Positions 15,492 to 22,841 of a stretch of DNA of 38,923 nt are shown here, one piece after another. Origin of the DNA: Thermoanaerobaculia bacterium (lineage in GTDB: Bacteria > Acidobacteriota > Thermoanaerobaculia > JALWYX01). Location: the NCBI GenBank assembly GCA_027078415.1, contig JALWYX010000063.1:1-38923 (forward strand). Reading direction: 5' to 3'. The notes beneath the pieces were generated by a model. It was given only the letters and a program-made list of their open reading frames with translations. It ran no database searches and had not been told where the DNA came from. A program made the translations under genes and the position numbers. Numbering within the stretch: position 1 is the first letter of the stretch; each line of letters begins with the position of its first letter.

Positions 15492-17259
15492 TTGTCGTTT
15501 TTATCTCTCCTTTGTTAACGTTATTTTCGTTTTTTACGTTGACTTCTACTATAACCAATCCTGAAAAAGGAATATCCATTTTTTTGCTCGTTGTTGTTAA
15601 TATGCTTATGGGCGAGCTGTTTTTGAATAAAGAATTTCCTCTCCAGATAGTATTTATGCTGTAAGGGGGTAGTGGTAGGGTTTCTCCGTTTAGATGGATA
15701 GAGTTCTCAAAAACCATGCCTAATGCTGCTATTTCTTTAGGAGAATGAAGCTCTCGTAGAGTTTTTAACAACTTTTCAAACTTAAAAAACTGTTGTTTTT
15801 GTAAACCTATTTTCAAAAGGTCTACGGAAGTTCCATCACCTACAGCTATTATAAATTTCCCCTCCTTTAAGGTTTCAGGAATTGGGAAGTTAATTTCGTA
15901 TTGTTTGTTTTCTCCTCTAAATTCTTTGCCTTTTATAAAAATTCTTAGTTTTTCTCCTTGGAAAACCGTACTTTTTTCTGGATAAGCTTCTATTACGGTA
16001 ATAGTACGCGGTTTAGGATACGTTTTTATGTCCACTTCTATACTTTCCAAGGTTATCTTAGCTAAGTCATTGTTTGCCAGGAAATCACTTACTACTAGTG
16101 TATATGCAACTGCTTGCAAAGAGGGTGATACTCCATCAAAAGAGTTTCGGAGTTCTATTTTACCCCATCTCTTTGTTTTAAGTGTTAGAACTATATCTAC
16201 TCCTCCTTCTGCGAGCCCTACGTTTTTACTAAACAAAGAACTCATAAGAGAGATTGCCGAGAGGGTAGGAACCAGTAGAGGAAAATTTGCAAGTTGGAAA
16301 TTGGAGCTTTCACCATCTATTGAAACTTTCATAGGCAGCATGGATGCGGTTTTAGAACTATCTATCACTACAGCATTTTCCCCGTCGTATATTAGAGCAC
16401 CTTTGCGAGGACCTATATTTGCTATCTTAAATGAAAAGTTTTGTGACGGTACAACTGTTACTATTTCACTGTGAGCCGCGGGTAACGTTAATTTCCCTAA
16501 TCCAAATAAGGGATGTCCAAAGGCGTAGATTTTATTTCTCTCTACCCATGTTACTGTTCCAGTGGCTCCTAAAGTTATATCACCATCTATGAGTACTATT
16601 GATATGGGAGCACCGGGTTTGAATTTTCTTTCTGAGTTTGTAGTAATTACTTTGGAAGCGAAAGTGTTTATGGGAAGCTTTATCCTTTCTGTCACTGTAT
16701 GTGGAATATTTATAGCGTACCAAGCTAAAGGAACATTGGAGGAGAAAGTGGGTATAGATAGATCTATTTTATCTAACGAAGGTTTGATTATATCTTCTAA
16801 GGAAACTTTTGTTGATACAGTTTGAGTGTTAAAAGGTGAGGGTTGATTTTTCATCTCGTCTGCTGGTGTTACTCCTCCTATAGGTTCTTTTGAGAAGGGA
16901 AAAGTGAAAGATAGTGCACCTAGAAGTTTATCGCCTATATAAACGGGACTCCCGCTCATACCTGCCGCTATTCCTATGTGGGAATATTTATCTCCTTTTA
17001 GCTTTACTAAAACTCTTTTTGAAGATATTGCTCTAGGCGTGTTGATTACTCCTAATACTTCCAATTCGATTTTTTCTATCCCATTTCCTAAGTCTGTTAA
17101 CATGTATCCTTGTATCCCTTTTTTTATTTCTTCGATAGGAAAGGGATCGGTTTTGTTATTATGTGAGTATAAGGGATGGATTAGCAGTAGGTAAATGATT
17201 TGCGCGTATATAAAGTAGTACTTTTTGTTCTCCATGTTCATAAAGAGTTTACGTCTCAA
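15472..17259 (-). CDS. SpoIVB-like (S55) peptidase domain protein
   Basis: A 595-residue protein with a hydrophobic export segment (about residues 15-30). Residues 40-260 carry the S55 features: IKKGIQGYMLTDLGNGIEKI, GMSGSPVYIGDKLLGALSF (candidate nucleophile serine in residues 101-105), GGVTPADEM, and YAFGHPLFGLGKLTLP with His249. In the sporulation protease SpoIVB the histidine comes before the serine; here the serine motif comes first, as I recall for long S55 proteins of Acidobacteriota. The C-terminal 330 residues look beta-rich and unrecognised. The start is uncertain: TTG at 17259 overlaps the tsaC stop (TTGA), and ATG codons lie at residues 7 and 9. Confidence 0.82.
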   Translation of the reverse strand: MRRKLFMNMENKKYYFIYAQIIYLLLIHPLYSHNNKTDPFPIEEIKKGIQGYMLTDLGNGIEKIELEVLGVINTPRAISSKRVLVKLKGDKYSHIGIAAGMSGSPVYIGDKLLGALSFTFPFSKEPIGGVTPADEMKNQPSPFNTQTVSTKVSLEDIIKPSLDKIDLSIPTFSSNVPLAWYAINIPHTVTERIKLPINTFASKVITTNSERKFKPGAPISIVLIDGDITLGATGTVTWVERNKIYAFGHPLFGLGKLTLPAAHSEIVTVVPSQNFSFKIANIGPRKGALIYDGENAVVIDSSKTASMLPMKVSIDGESSNFQLANFPLLVPTLSAISLMSSLFSKNVGLAEGGVDIVLTLKTKRWGKIELRNSFDGVSPSLQAVAYTLVVSDFLANNDLAKITLESIEVDIKTYPKPRTITVIEAYPEKSTVFQGEKLRIFIKGKEFRGENKQYEINFPIPETLKEGKFIIAVGDGTSVDLLKIGLQKQQFFKFEKLLKTLRELHSPKEIAALGMVFENSIHLNGETLPLPPYSINTIWRGNSLFKNSSPISILTTTSKKMDIPFSGLVIVEVNVKNENNVNKGEIKTTNEKKDT

Positions 17260-17876
17260 ATAACCGATAGTTTGTTTTTTACATCAAATGACCCTTCGCG
17301 AAGGATTTTCCATTTTCCTTTTCCTACGTATTCTATTATTGTAGATGGAGGTGATGGAGGTAGCACACCACCATCTATTACAAGGGCTTCTTCTTCCTGT
17401 AAAAATATCTTTACTTGTTCAGGGTCAAATATAGGTTCTAAGCCTGATCGATTACAACTTGTGGCTGTTAAAGGAGTATCAATAATATCTAGAAGCTTTC
17501 TCAACTTTCTGTGAGCTGGGATTCTCACCGCTAGAGTTTTTTTACCTTTTGATGCTGGTATAGGAGTAGTAATAGGTACTATGGCTGTTAAAGGGGCAGG
17601 CCATATTTTTTCTAGAGTTTCAAGCGCTTCCCACTCAGAGTTGCAGCCTAGGGCTATTATCTGTTTTATGTTGCTAGCTATTACTGGCAAAGGTTTTGTC
17701 TCTTCTCTGCCTTTTATATGAAATATTTTTTCTACTGCTGATTGATTGGTAGGGATAGCGCAGAGTCCATAGCTCGATTCTGTAGGTACAGCTATAATTT
17801 TTCCTTTTTCAAGAAAATTTTTTATGTAGCTATATCTATTTAGGGCATCATCGAAATCTATTACTACTGCTTTCAT
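17256..17876 (-). CDS. tsaC: L-threonylcarbamoyladenylate synthase (Sua5/YrdC/TsaC)
   Basis: Makes threonylcarbamoyl-AMP for t6A modification at position 37 of ANN-reading tRNAs. The 206-residue YrdC domain shows IIAVPTESSYGLCAI, KIFHIKGREETKPLPVIAS (the KxR...KP nucleotide/bicarbonate site), WPAPLTAIVP, LAVRIPAH and TPLTATSCNRSG, then STIIEY near the end. There is no Sua5 C-terminal domain, so it is the short TsaC form. It overlaps the upstream amidotransferase gene by 29 bases and the S55 gene by four. Confidence 0.95.
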   Translation of the reverse strand: MKAVVIDFDDALNRYSYIKNFLEKGKIIAVPTESSYGLCAIPTNQSAVEKIFHIKGREETKPLPVIASNIKQIIALGCNSEWEALETLEKIWPAPLTAIVPITTPIPASKGKKTLAVRIPAHRKLRKLLDIIDTPLTATSCNRSGLEPIFDPEQVKIFLQEEEALVIDGGVLPPSPPSTIIEYVGKGKWKILREGSFDVKNKLSVI

Positions 17877-18603
17877 ACGCTTTAAGGGAGTTAGACACTT
17901 CTTTTAAAAAGGCGGGTAATATTTTTATAGGTTCTGATGTTTCTTTAAGCGAAGTGTAAAATTTGCGTACACTTTCTTTATCTGGTATGTAACGGTGCTT
18001 ATACATAAGTAGTCTTTCTATCAACCTTTTTCTATTTAGTTCGCTATGGAACTGGGTCCCATATATAAGAGTATCTTTTACACGCCCTGCTTGTACAGGT
18101 GAGCGTTCAGATTTTGCTAACACTATCATATCTTTAGGTGGGATATCTATATGATCTACATGTCCACTGTTTGCCCAAAAAGATTCAGGTAACTTTGAGA
18201 ATATAGGATCTTTCAGGCCTTCTTTTGTCTGGTATATCTTAAACGATCCAACCTCAGCTCGGGAAATATCTTCTACTACTTTTGCCCCTAGAGTTTTAGC
18301 TAGGAATTGAAAACCGTAACATGCTCCGAAGAACGGTTTTTTTCTATCTACTATTTTAATTATTAGGTCTTCTAAATAAGGCGTGAAATTGTACCTTTCT
18401 AGAACCGAATGGTGACCTGCACCTCCTAGGATTACGTAATCAAATTTTTCTATATCTTTCCAGTGGATTTTTGGCTTTGAAATAAGATCGTAAGACACCA
18501 AGTTGTTTGGAGTCAAATCCATAACTTCAAGGAAGCATATATGCTCTTGAAAGAGGGCCGCTTTGTCGTCTCGTACCTGGATAAGTATTCCCTTTAATTT
18601 CAT
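17848..18603 (-). CDS. Class I glutamine amidotransferase (GMP-synthase-like)
   Basis: A 251-residue stand-alone class I amidotransferase. The nucleophile elbow is FFGACYGFQFLAKTLGAKVV with the catalytic Cys, and GTQFHSELN supplies the catalytic His and Glu. VILGGAGHHSVLE gives the oxyanion-loop region and WANSGHVDHID the usual mid-domain segment. It resembles the GuaA amidotransferase domain and related stand-alone enzymes that hydrolyse glutamine or gamma-glutamyl compounds. No synthetase domain follows; the next gene is tsaC. The true substrate is unknown. Confidence 0.88.
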   Translation of the reverse strand: MKLKGILIQVRDDKAALFQEHICFLEVMDLTPNNLVSYDLISKPKIHWKDIEKFDYVILGGAGHHSVLERYNFTPYLEDLIIKIVDRKKPFFGACYGFQFLAKTLGAKVVEDISRAEVGSFKIYQTKEGLKDPIFSKLPESFWANSGHVDHIDIPPKDMIVLAKSERSPVQAGRVKDTLIYGTQFHSELNRKRLIERLLMYKHRYIPDKESVRKFYTSLKETSEPIKILPAFLKEVSNSLKAYESSSNRFR

Positions 18604-18606
18604 TTG

Positions 18607-19434
18607 TTATCTTTTCCCATTTTTCGAATATAGATACGCAGCTTTTTTCGTCGCTTCTGATACTGCTTTTATGAGTGTTACTCTTAAGCCTCCTTCTTCT
18701 ATTTTAAGTAAACCGTCTACTGTGCATCCCGCTGGTGTTGTTACTTCATCTTTCAGAACTGCTGGATGTCTAGAAGTCTCGATAACCATTTTACCAGCAC
18801 CCAAACAGGTTTGAGCAGCTAATAGAGTCGCTATATCTCTTGGTAATCCTTCTTTTACTCCTCCTTCTGCTAAAGATTCTATTATTACATATATGTATGC
18901 TGGACCACTCGCAGATAAAGCTGTAACTGCGTCGAAATATTTTTCATCTAGTATCACTGTTTTGCCGAAAGATTTAAATATTTTTTCCGTTTTTCCTATA
19001 TCCTCCTTCTTAGCCCATCTACCTCCCACTATAGCTGTCATTCCTTCACCTATAAAGCACGGGGTATTTGGCATAGCTCTAACTACCCTTACCTTCTTAC
19101 CTATCAAATTTTCTATGTCTGAAGTTGTAGCTGAAGCTACTATAGAGATAATGAGCTTACTTTGGTCAAGCGATTCCCTCGTTTGTGAAATAACTGTAGA
19201 CAGTGCTTGAGGCTTTACTGCTAGAATGACTGTTTCGGAGTTTTCAACGGCCCACTTGTTGTCTAAGGATGTTGTTATTTTGTATTTGCTTTCTATTTTT
19301 TCTAGAGTTCTTTTTGTTTTTGCTGTAGCTAGTATGTTTTTTGATGAAGCAAAATCTTTGTCTATCAATCCGTTTATAAGTAGCTCTCCCATCTTTCCTG
19401 CACCTATTATGCAAAAGGCAAATTTTTTACTCAT
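18607..19434 (-). CDS. proC: Pyrroline-5-carboxylate reductase
   Basis: Reduces P5C to proline with NAD(P)H. The 275-residue protein has the N-terminal Rossmann motif FCIIGAGKMGELLINGL, the mid-domain VILAVKPQ and VRAMPNTPCFIGEGM, and the C-terminal dimer/active-site segment SASGPAYIYVIIESLAEGGVKEGLPR and DEVTTPAGCTVDGL. It starts in a four-base ATGA overlap with proline dehydrogenase, which runs the opposite reaction sequence, and is followed three bases later by the amidotransferase gene. Confidence 0.97.
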   Translation of the reverse strand: MSKKFAFCIIGAGKMGELLINGLIDKDFASSKNILATAKTKRTLEKIESKYKITTSLDNKWAVENSETVILAVKPQALSTVISQTRESLDQSKLIISIVASATTSDIENLIGKKVRVVRAMPNTPCFIGEGMTAIVGGRWAKKEDIGKTEKIFKSFGKTVILDEKYFDAVTALSASGPAYIYVIIESLAEGGVKEGLPRDIATLLAAQTCLGAGKMVIETSRHPAVLKDEVTTPAGCTVDGLLKIEEGGLRVTLIKAVSEATKKAAYLYSKNGKR

Positions 19435-20333
19435 CGTTTAATAACTGCTCTGAGTATATATCCAGCTATTTCAGGGTTCTCTCTAAGGCGTCGTATAGTG
19501 TAAGGATACCAATCTTTACCAAAGGGTACATATACTCTTAATGGGTGAGATTCTCTTACTAGTGAAAAAGCTTCTTTCTGTCTTACTCCGTATAGCATTT
19601 GAAATTCATAATCGTTTCTGCTTTTTTTTAGTTTGTCTATGATATTTATAGATTCTACTATTAGAAGCTCATCATGAGTTGCTATTCCTACATAAAATCC
19701 TCGTGAAAATAACTTATTTAGAGAAGCTAAGAAGTTTGCTCTTACGCTCTCGTATAGTTGCCACGCTATACCTGGTGGTTCATCGTATATTCCTTTACAT
19801 AACCTCACATTAGAGTTCTCTGGTAGTTCTGCTATATCTAACAGTGTTCTTCGAAGGTAAGCTTGTAAAACTACTCCTACATTGTCGAATCGTTCTTTTA
19901 GCTTTTTGTAAAGTTTTATGGTTGGTGTTGTAGCACTGCTATCCTCCATATCTATTCTTACAAATATCGATGCATCCGCAGCAGCAGACGTTAGCTTTTC
20001 GAAGTTTTCGTACATAAACTCCTCGTCTATCCTAAGTCCTAGCATAGAAGGTTTTACTGATATTCCAGAATTTAGATTCTCCGTATGTATCTTCTCCACT
20101 AGTTGCTTATACTCCTCTAGAAAATATTTAACCTTTTCTCTATCTGTAACTTCTTCTCCTAGAATATCTATCGTTGCTCTTATACCCAGAGAGTTGAGCC
20201 GTTTAACCTGTTCTATTGCTGATAGTATGTCTTCTCCAGCTACGTATCTCTTCGCTATTCTCCACAGGAGAGATTTAGGTATAAACGGTATCATAGCTAC
20301 AGCTATTTTGCCTACTAACCCTATAGCTCTCAT
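19431..20333 (-). CDS. Proline dehydrogenase, monofunctional
   Basis: A 300-residue FAD-dependent proline dehydrogenase that oxidises proline to P5C and passes electrons to quinone. The TIM-barrel motifs are clear: TIDILGEEV, SVKPSMLGL, FVRIDMED, NVRLCKGIYDEP, YEFQMLYGVR and VYVPFGKDWYPYTIRRLRENP. There is no P5C dehydrogenase domain as in PutA. It is the first gene of the long minus-strand run. No Shine-Dalgarno sequence precedes the ATG, but a perfect TATAAT lies nine bases upstream. Confidence 0.95.
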   Translation of the reverse strand: MRAIGLVGKIAVAMIPFIPKSLLWRIAKRYVAGEDILSAIEQVKRLNSLGIRATIDILGEEVTDREKVKYFLEEYKQLVEKIHTENLNSGISVKPSMLGLRIDEEFMYENFEKLTSAAADASIFVRIDMEDSSATTPTIKLYKKLKERFDNVGVVLQAYLRRTLLDIAELPENSNVRLCKGIYDEPPGIAWQLYESVRANFLASLNKLFSRGFYVGIATHDELLIVESINIIDKLKKSRNDYEFQMLYGVRQKEAFSLVRESHPLRVYVPFGKDWYPYTIRRLRENPEIAGYILRAVIKR

Positions 20334-20342
20334 GTTCCATAA

Positions 20343-20348
20343 ATTATA
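20343..20348 (-). promoter_or_regulatory. TATAAT -10 box of the proline dehydrogenase operon
   Basis: The minus strand reads TATAAT, then nine bases (TTATGGAAC), then the ATG at 20333. Initiation at the usual distance leaves a leader of about 0-3 bases. No clear -35 was found. This would drive the roughly 10-kb run down to the lepB genes. Confidence 0.55.
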
Positions 20349-20356
20349 TCTGATAA

Positions 20357-20385
20357 TTGTCGATCTTATCTATTGTTGATATATC
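20357..20385 (+). promoter_or_regulatory. Candidate promoter of the VWA gene (TTGTCG-17-TATATC)
   Basis: TTGTCG (20357-20362) and TATATC (20380-20385) are separated by 17 bases. The first ATG follows four bases after the -10 and the next in-frame ATG (20396) ten bases after it, and neither has a Shine-Dalgarno sequence. The second ATG is the better leaderless start. Confidence 0.45.
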
Positions 20386-20389
20386 ATAA

Positions 20390-21349
20390 ATGTTAATGAT
20401 TTTTCTCTTTTTTATTATCCTGTCTCTTCTGTTCCTCAACGTAGGAGCAACTTTTTCTCAAGATAACTCTTCTCCTTCTCACGAAATCAGAGGCGAAATA
20501 TTTGTTAGCGAGATAGTGGTACCCGTTGTTGTTAAATCCAAAAAAGGTTTCGTTTTGAATTTGAAAAAAGAAGATTTTGTAGTGGAAGTTGATGGTAGAA
20601 AAGTGCCAATTAGTAGTTTTATTTCTTATCACTGGGGAGTTGTAGATATAACGTTTTTCGTAGATGTGTCAGGAAGCATGAAAGGCCATAGAATGGAAAG
20701 TGTGAGAAAATTTGTAAGTTACATTTTTGCTAATACTCTTCCCGGTGATAGGTTTTCTTTAGTAGTGTTTAGCAATAAACTTACTGCATTTCTTATATCT
20801 TCAACAGCGGATAAAAAAAAGATTTTACTAGCTTTGAGTAAGATTGAACCTTATGGAAAAACTGGGCTACACGATGCTTTGGCATGGATTCCAGAAATTT
20901 CAAAAAATCTTTTTCGTAAAAGGAAAGTTGTAGCTTTGTTCACAGACGGTAATGATAACATTAGCTATATCCAAGCAGAAGAAGCCAGAGATATAGCTAA
21001 AACTAGCAATTTGCCCATTTACGTTTTTGATTTGAAAGGATGGACGTCTCCAGTAACCAACACTAATATTTATGAGAAAGAGAACAGTGTGGAGATCTCG
21101 AAGGTGTTAAGAAAACTTGCCGAGGTAACAGGAGGTAAATATTATCTCGTGCCCGTTCCGGAACACGCGATTAAAACTGCTAGAAGATTTCTTACAGAGA
21201 TAAGAAGCCAATATAGGTTAACTTTCAAAGCTAAGGGTAAAGAAGAATCAACGCACAGGATAAAAGTTTACTTGAAATCCAAGCGCTTGAGAAAGAAATG
21301 CTCTCTTTCTTATCGTTCAATATATAAAGGACCTCCTCCCGTTTTCTAG
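20390..21349 (+). CDS. Secreted VWA-domain protein (VWFA-related Acidobacterial type)
   Basis: A 319-residue protein with a strongly hydrophobic signal peptide (to about residue 24). A small N-terminal domain (VPVVVKSKKGFVLNLKKEDF then EVDGRKVPISSF) has the pattern of the TIGR03436 family, followed by a von Willebrand A domain with an intact MIDAS: DVSGSM, a threonine in KTGLHDAL, and FTDGNDN. The end has YRLTFKAKGKEESTHRIKVYLK, also typical. Family members are common in Acidobacteriota and are presumed metal-dependent adhesion or complex-assembly factors outside the cytoplasm. Start is ATG 20390 or 20396. Confidence 0.88.
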   Translation: MLMIFLFFIILSLLFLNVGATFSQDNSSPSHEIRGEIFVSEIVVPVVVKSKKGFVLNLKKEDFVVEVDGRKVPISSFISYHWGVVDITFFVDVSGSMKGHRMESVRKFVSYIFANTLPGDRFSLVVFSNKLTAFLISSTADKKKILLALSKIEPYGKTGLHDALAWIPEISKNLFRKRKVVALFTDGNDNISYIQAEEARDIAKTSNLPIYVFDLKGWTSPVTNTNIYEKENSVEISKVLRKLAEVTGGKYYLVPVPEHAIKTARRFLTEIRSQYRLTFKAKGKEESTHRIKVYLKSKRLRKKCSLSYRSIYKGPPPVF

Positions 21350-21393
21350 TTTTTATCTTTGAGTAACCCAGTCCCAGTGCAGTAAATGTTTTT

Positions 21394-21422
21394 TTGTATA
21401 TTTGTTAAAATTGGTGTATTAT
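21394..21422 (+). promoter_or_regulatory. Candidate promoter of the Pal-like lipoprotein gene
   Basis: TTGTAT (21394-21399), a 17-base spacer and TATTAT (21417-21422) make a good sigma-70-like pair in the 209-base gap after the VWA gene. It implies a leader of about 130 bases before the ATG at 21559, where GGAGGTTTAGGAG supplies the ribosome binding site. No riboswitch fold was recognised in the leader. Confidence 0.5.
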
Positions 21423-21558
21423 CTGGTCACTTTGTCGAAGTTTGAAGTTGTTTAGAGGAGGGTTTGTTCTATTTGAAAGTCGGTTGCTAGGTAACGGTTT
21501 TTTGAATAAACTAACATTACATCGTTATTTGGAATTAAAAATTATGGAGGTTTAGGAG

Positions 21559-22173
21559 ATGAAGGAAGTGAGTAAATTTGTTGTTCTTTCGATAGTTTTC
21601 TATAGTGTTGTGGGGTGTGCTAGCAAAAAATACGTTCAAGAACAGATTCAGACAGAATCAGCTGCTATTCACACACGGATAGATAGTGTTGAAGGTCAGA
21701 TAGAGGAGAACCAAATAAAACTCAAGGAGCATGAGAAACAGATAATGGAGCTCTCTTCAACTGCTCAGGAAGCTCTGAAAAGAGCCACAGAAGCGGGCAA
21801 ATTGGCTAAAGGTAAATTACTCTACGAGATAGTTTTATCTGAGGATAAAGTGAGATTTGGTTTTGGTGAGGCGGAACTTAGTGAAGAGGCAAAAGCTGCT
21901 ATAGATGAAATTATAGGTCCTATAGTTGCTCAGAATAGAAATGTCTATTTTGAAATTCAAGGGCATACAGATTCTACCGGTAGTGAGGAATACAATTACA
22001 GGCTTGGACTTAAAAGGGCTGAAGCAGTGAGAAGATACCTAAATCTTCGTTATAGAATTCCTCTTCATAGAATTTCTGTAATTTCTTATGGAGAAACAGT
22101 TCCGATAGCAGATAATAGTACTCCGGAAGGGAGAGCTAAAAACAGACGTGTGGTTATCCTAGTTCTTGAATAG
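21559..22173 (+). CDS. OmpA/Pal-family peptidoglycan-associated lipoprotein
   Basis: A 204-residue lipoprotein. The N-terminus has a hydrophobic signal with lipobox VVGC at about residues 17-20, then a coiled coil (residues about 24-85, EEN...KEHEKQIMELSSTAQEALKRA). It ends in an OmpA C-terminal domain with VYFEIQGHTDSTGSEEYNYRLGLKRAEAVRRYL, VISYGETVPIADN and GRAKNRRV, the segments that hold diaminopimelate in peptidoglycan. It should tether the outer membrane to the wall. The coiled coil between anchor and OmpA domain is longer than in standard Pal and may set the width of the periplasm. Its 3' end overlaps the convergent glycosylase gene by 20 bases. Confidence 0.93.
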   Translation: MKEVSKFVVLSIVFYSVVGCASKKYVQEQIQTESAAIHTRIDSVEGQIEENQIKLKEHEKQIMELSSTAQEALKRATEAGKLAKGKLLYEIVLSEDKVRFGFGEAELSEEAKAAIDEIIGPIVAQNRNVYFEIQGHTDSTGSEEYNYRLGLKRAEAVRRYLNLRYRIPLHRISVISYGETVPIADNSTPEGRAKNRRVVILVLE

Positions 22174-22771
22174 TTTTTCTGTCGTTTACTTGCCATAGGT
22201 ACCACGCTGCTACACTTTTCCAAGGATTAAATCTATCTCCTATTTTTTCCATCTCTTCAATCGAAGAGATGGAAAAAATTTTTTCTATACTTCTGCGTAT
22301 TCCTAGATCAGCTAGGGGCCAAACGTTTTTTCTTCCTAGACCAAATATTAAAGCCATTTGAGCACTCCAAAGACCTATGCCTTTTATTTTTGTTATTTCT
22401 TTTATAAAGAGATTGTCTGTTAAAACTTCTATTTCCTTTAATTCCCCTCTGCTTTCTAAATACGCTATTCTTTTGATCGTTTCTATTTTACTTTTGGATA
22501 AGCCGATTTTCCTTAACCTTTCAAAGTCTATATCGTTTATCTTTTCCGGACTTAATTTGTCCGTTACGTGAGCGAGTTTATAAAACATTTTTCTGGCTGT
22601 TTTGTTTGCTATTTGCTGCCCTACAACTGCCCTTATAAGAGATGGGTATAAACCGTGGATACCCCATCGGTAATTCTCACCGTATATTTTTATCAATTTT
22701 TTTAAAGTAGGATCTTTTTTCAATGTTTTTATAGCTGAAGGGGACTTTAAAACGTATCCTAAATGTTTCAT
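22154..22771 (-). CDS. HhH-GPD DNA glycosylase (AlkA-like, 3-methyladenine)
   Basis: A 205-residue base-excision repair glycosylase. It shows LIRAVVGQQIANKTARK (about 45-61), the helix-hairpin-helix ITKIKGIGLWSAQMALIF (about 126-143) and the catalytic aspartate Asp155 in WPLADLGIRR. It lacks the N-terminal beta domain of E. coli AlkA, like the short thermophile glycosylases. ATG 22771 is preferred over a TTG at 22780 because the TTG falls inside the terminator of the upstream gene. No Shine-Dalgarno sequence is visible. The coding strand contains a 17-bp perfect palindrome near the C-terminus that may serve as a terminator for the opposite strand. Confidence 0.9.
   Translation of the reverse strand: MKHLGYVLKSPSAIKTLKKDPTLKKLIKIYGENYRWGIHGLYPSLIRAVVGQQIANKTARKMFYKLAHVTDKLSPEKINDIDFERLRKIGLSKSKIETIKRIAYLESRGELKEIEVLTDNLFIKEITKIKGIGLWSAQMALIFGLGRKNVWPLADLGIRRSIEKIFSISSIEEMEKIGDRFNPWKSVAAWYLWQVNDRKTIQELG
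22242..22284 (+). terminator. Candidate terminator of the Pal gene inside the antisense glycosylase gene
   Basis: Arms 22242-22258 and 22263-22279 pair perfectly over 17 bp around a four-base AATC loop, with core CCATCTCTTC/GAAGAGATGG. The second arm runs into a tract of six T (22279-22284). Read on the plus strand this has the layout of an intrinsic terminator 69 bases after the stop of the Pal-like gene, although the stem is less G+C-rich than usual. Confidence 0.6.
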
Positions 22772-22778
22772 TGCAAGC

Positions 22779-22818
22779 AAAAAAGGGGAGAACCCTTTTC
22801 AGAGTCTCCCCTTTTTTT
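22779..22818 (-). terminator. Intrinsic terminator of the DUF4785-like/lipase cassette
   Basis: GGGGAGA (22785-22791) and TCTCCCC (22805-22811) form a 7-bp G+C-rich stem extended by A/T runs on both sides. On the minus strand it ends in a T run, 24 bases after the stop of the upstream gene at 22842. The A/T flanks on both sides would also let it work on the plus strand. Confidence 0.85.
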
Positions 22819-22841
22819 ACATCTAGAGAAGGGGTAAGCTT

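Noticed and set aside
21480-21510. Near-palindrome GTTGCTAGGTAAC upstream of the Pal-like gene as an operator
   Set aside because: The symmetry is imperfect, there is one copy, and it lies about 60 bases downstream of the best promoter candidate.
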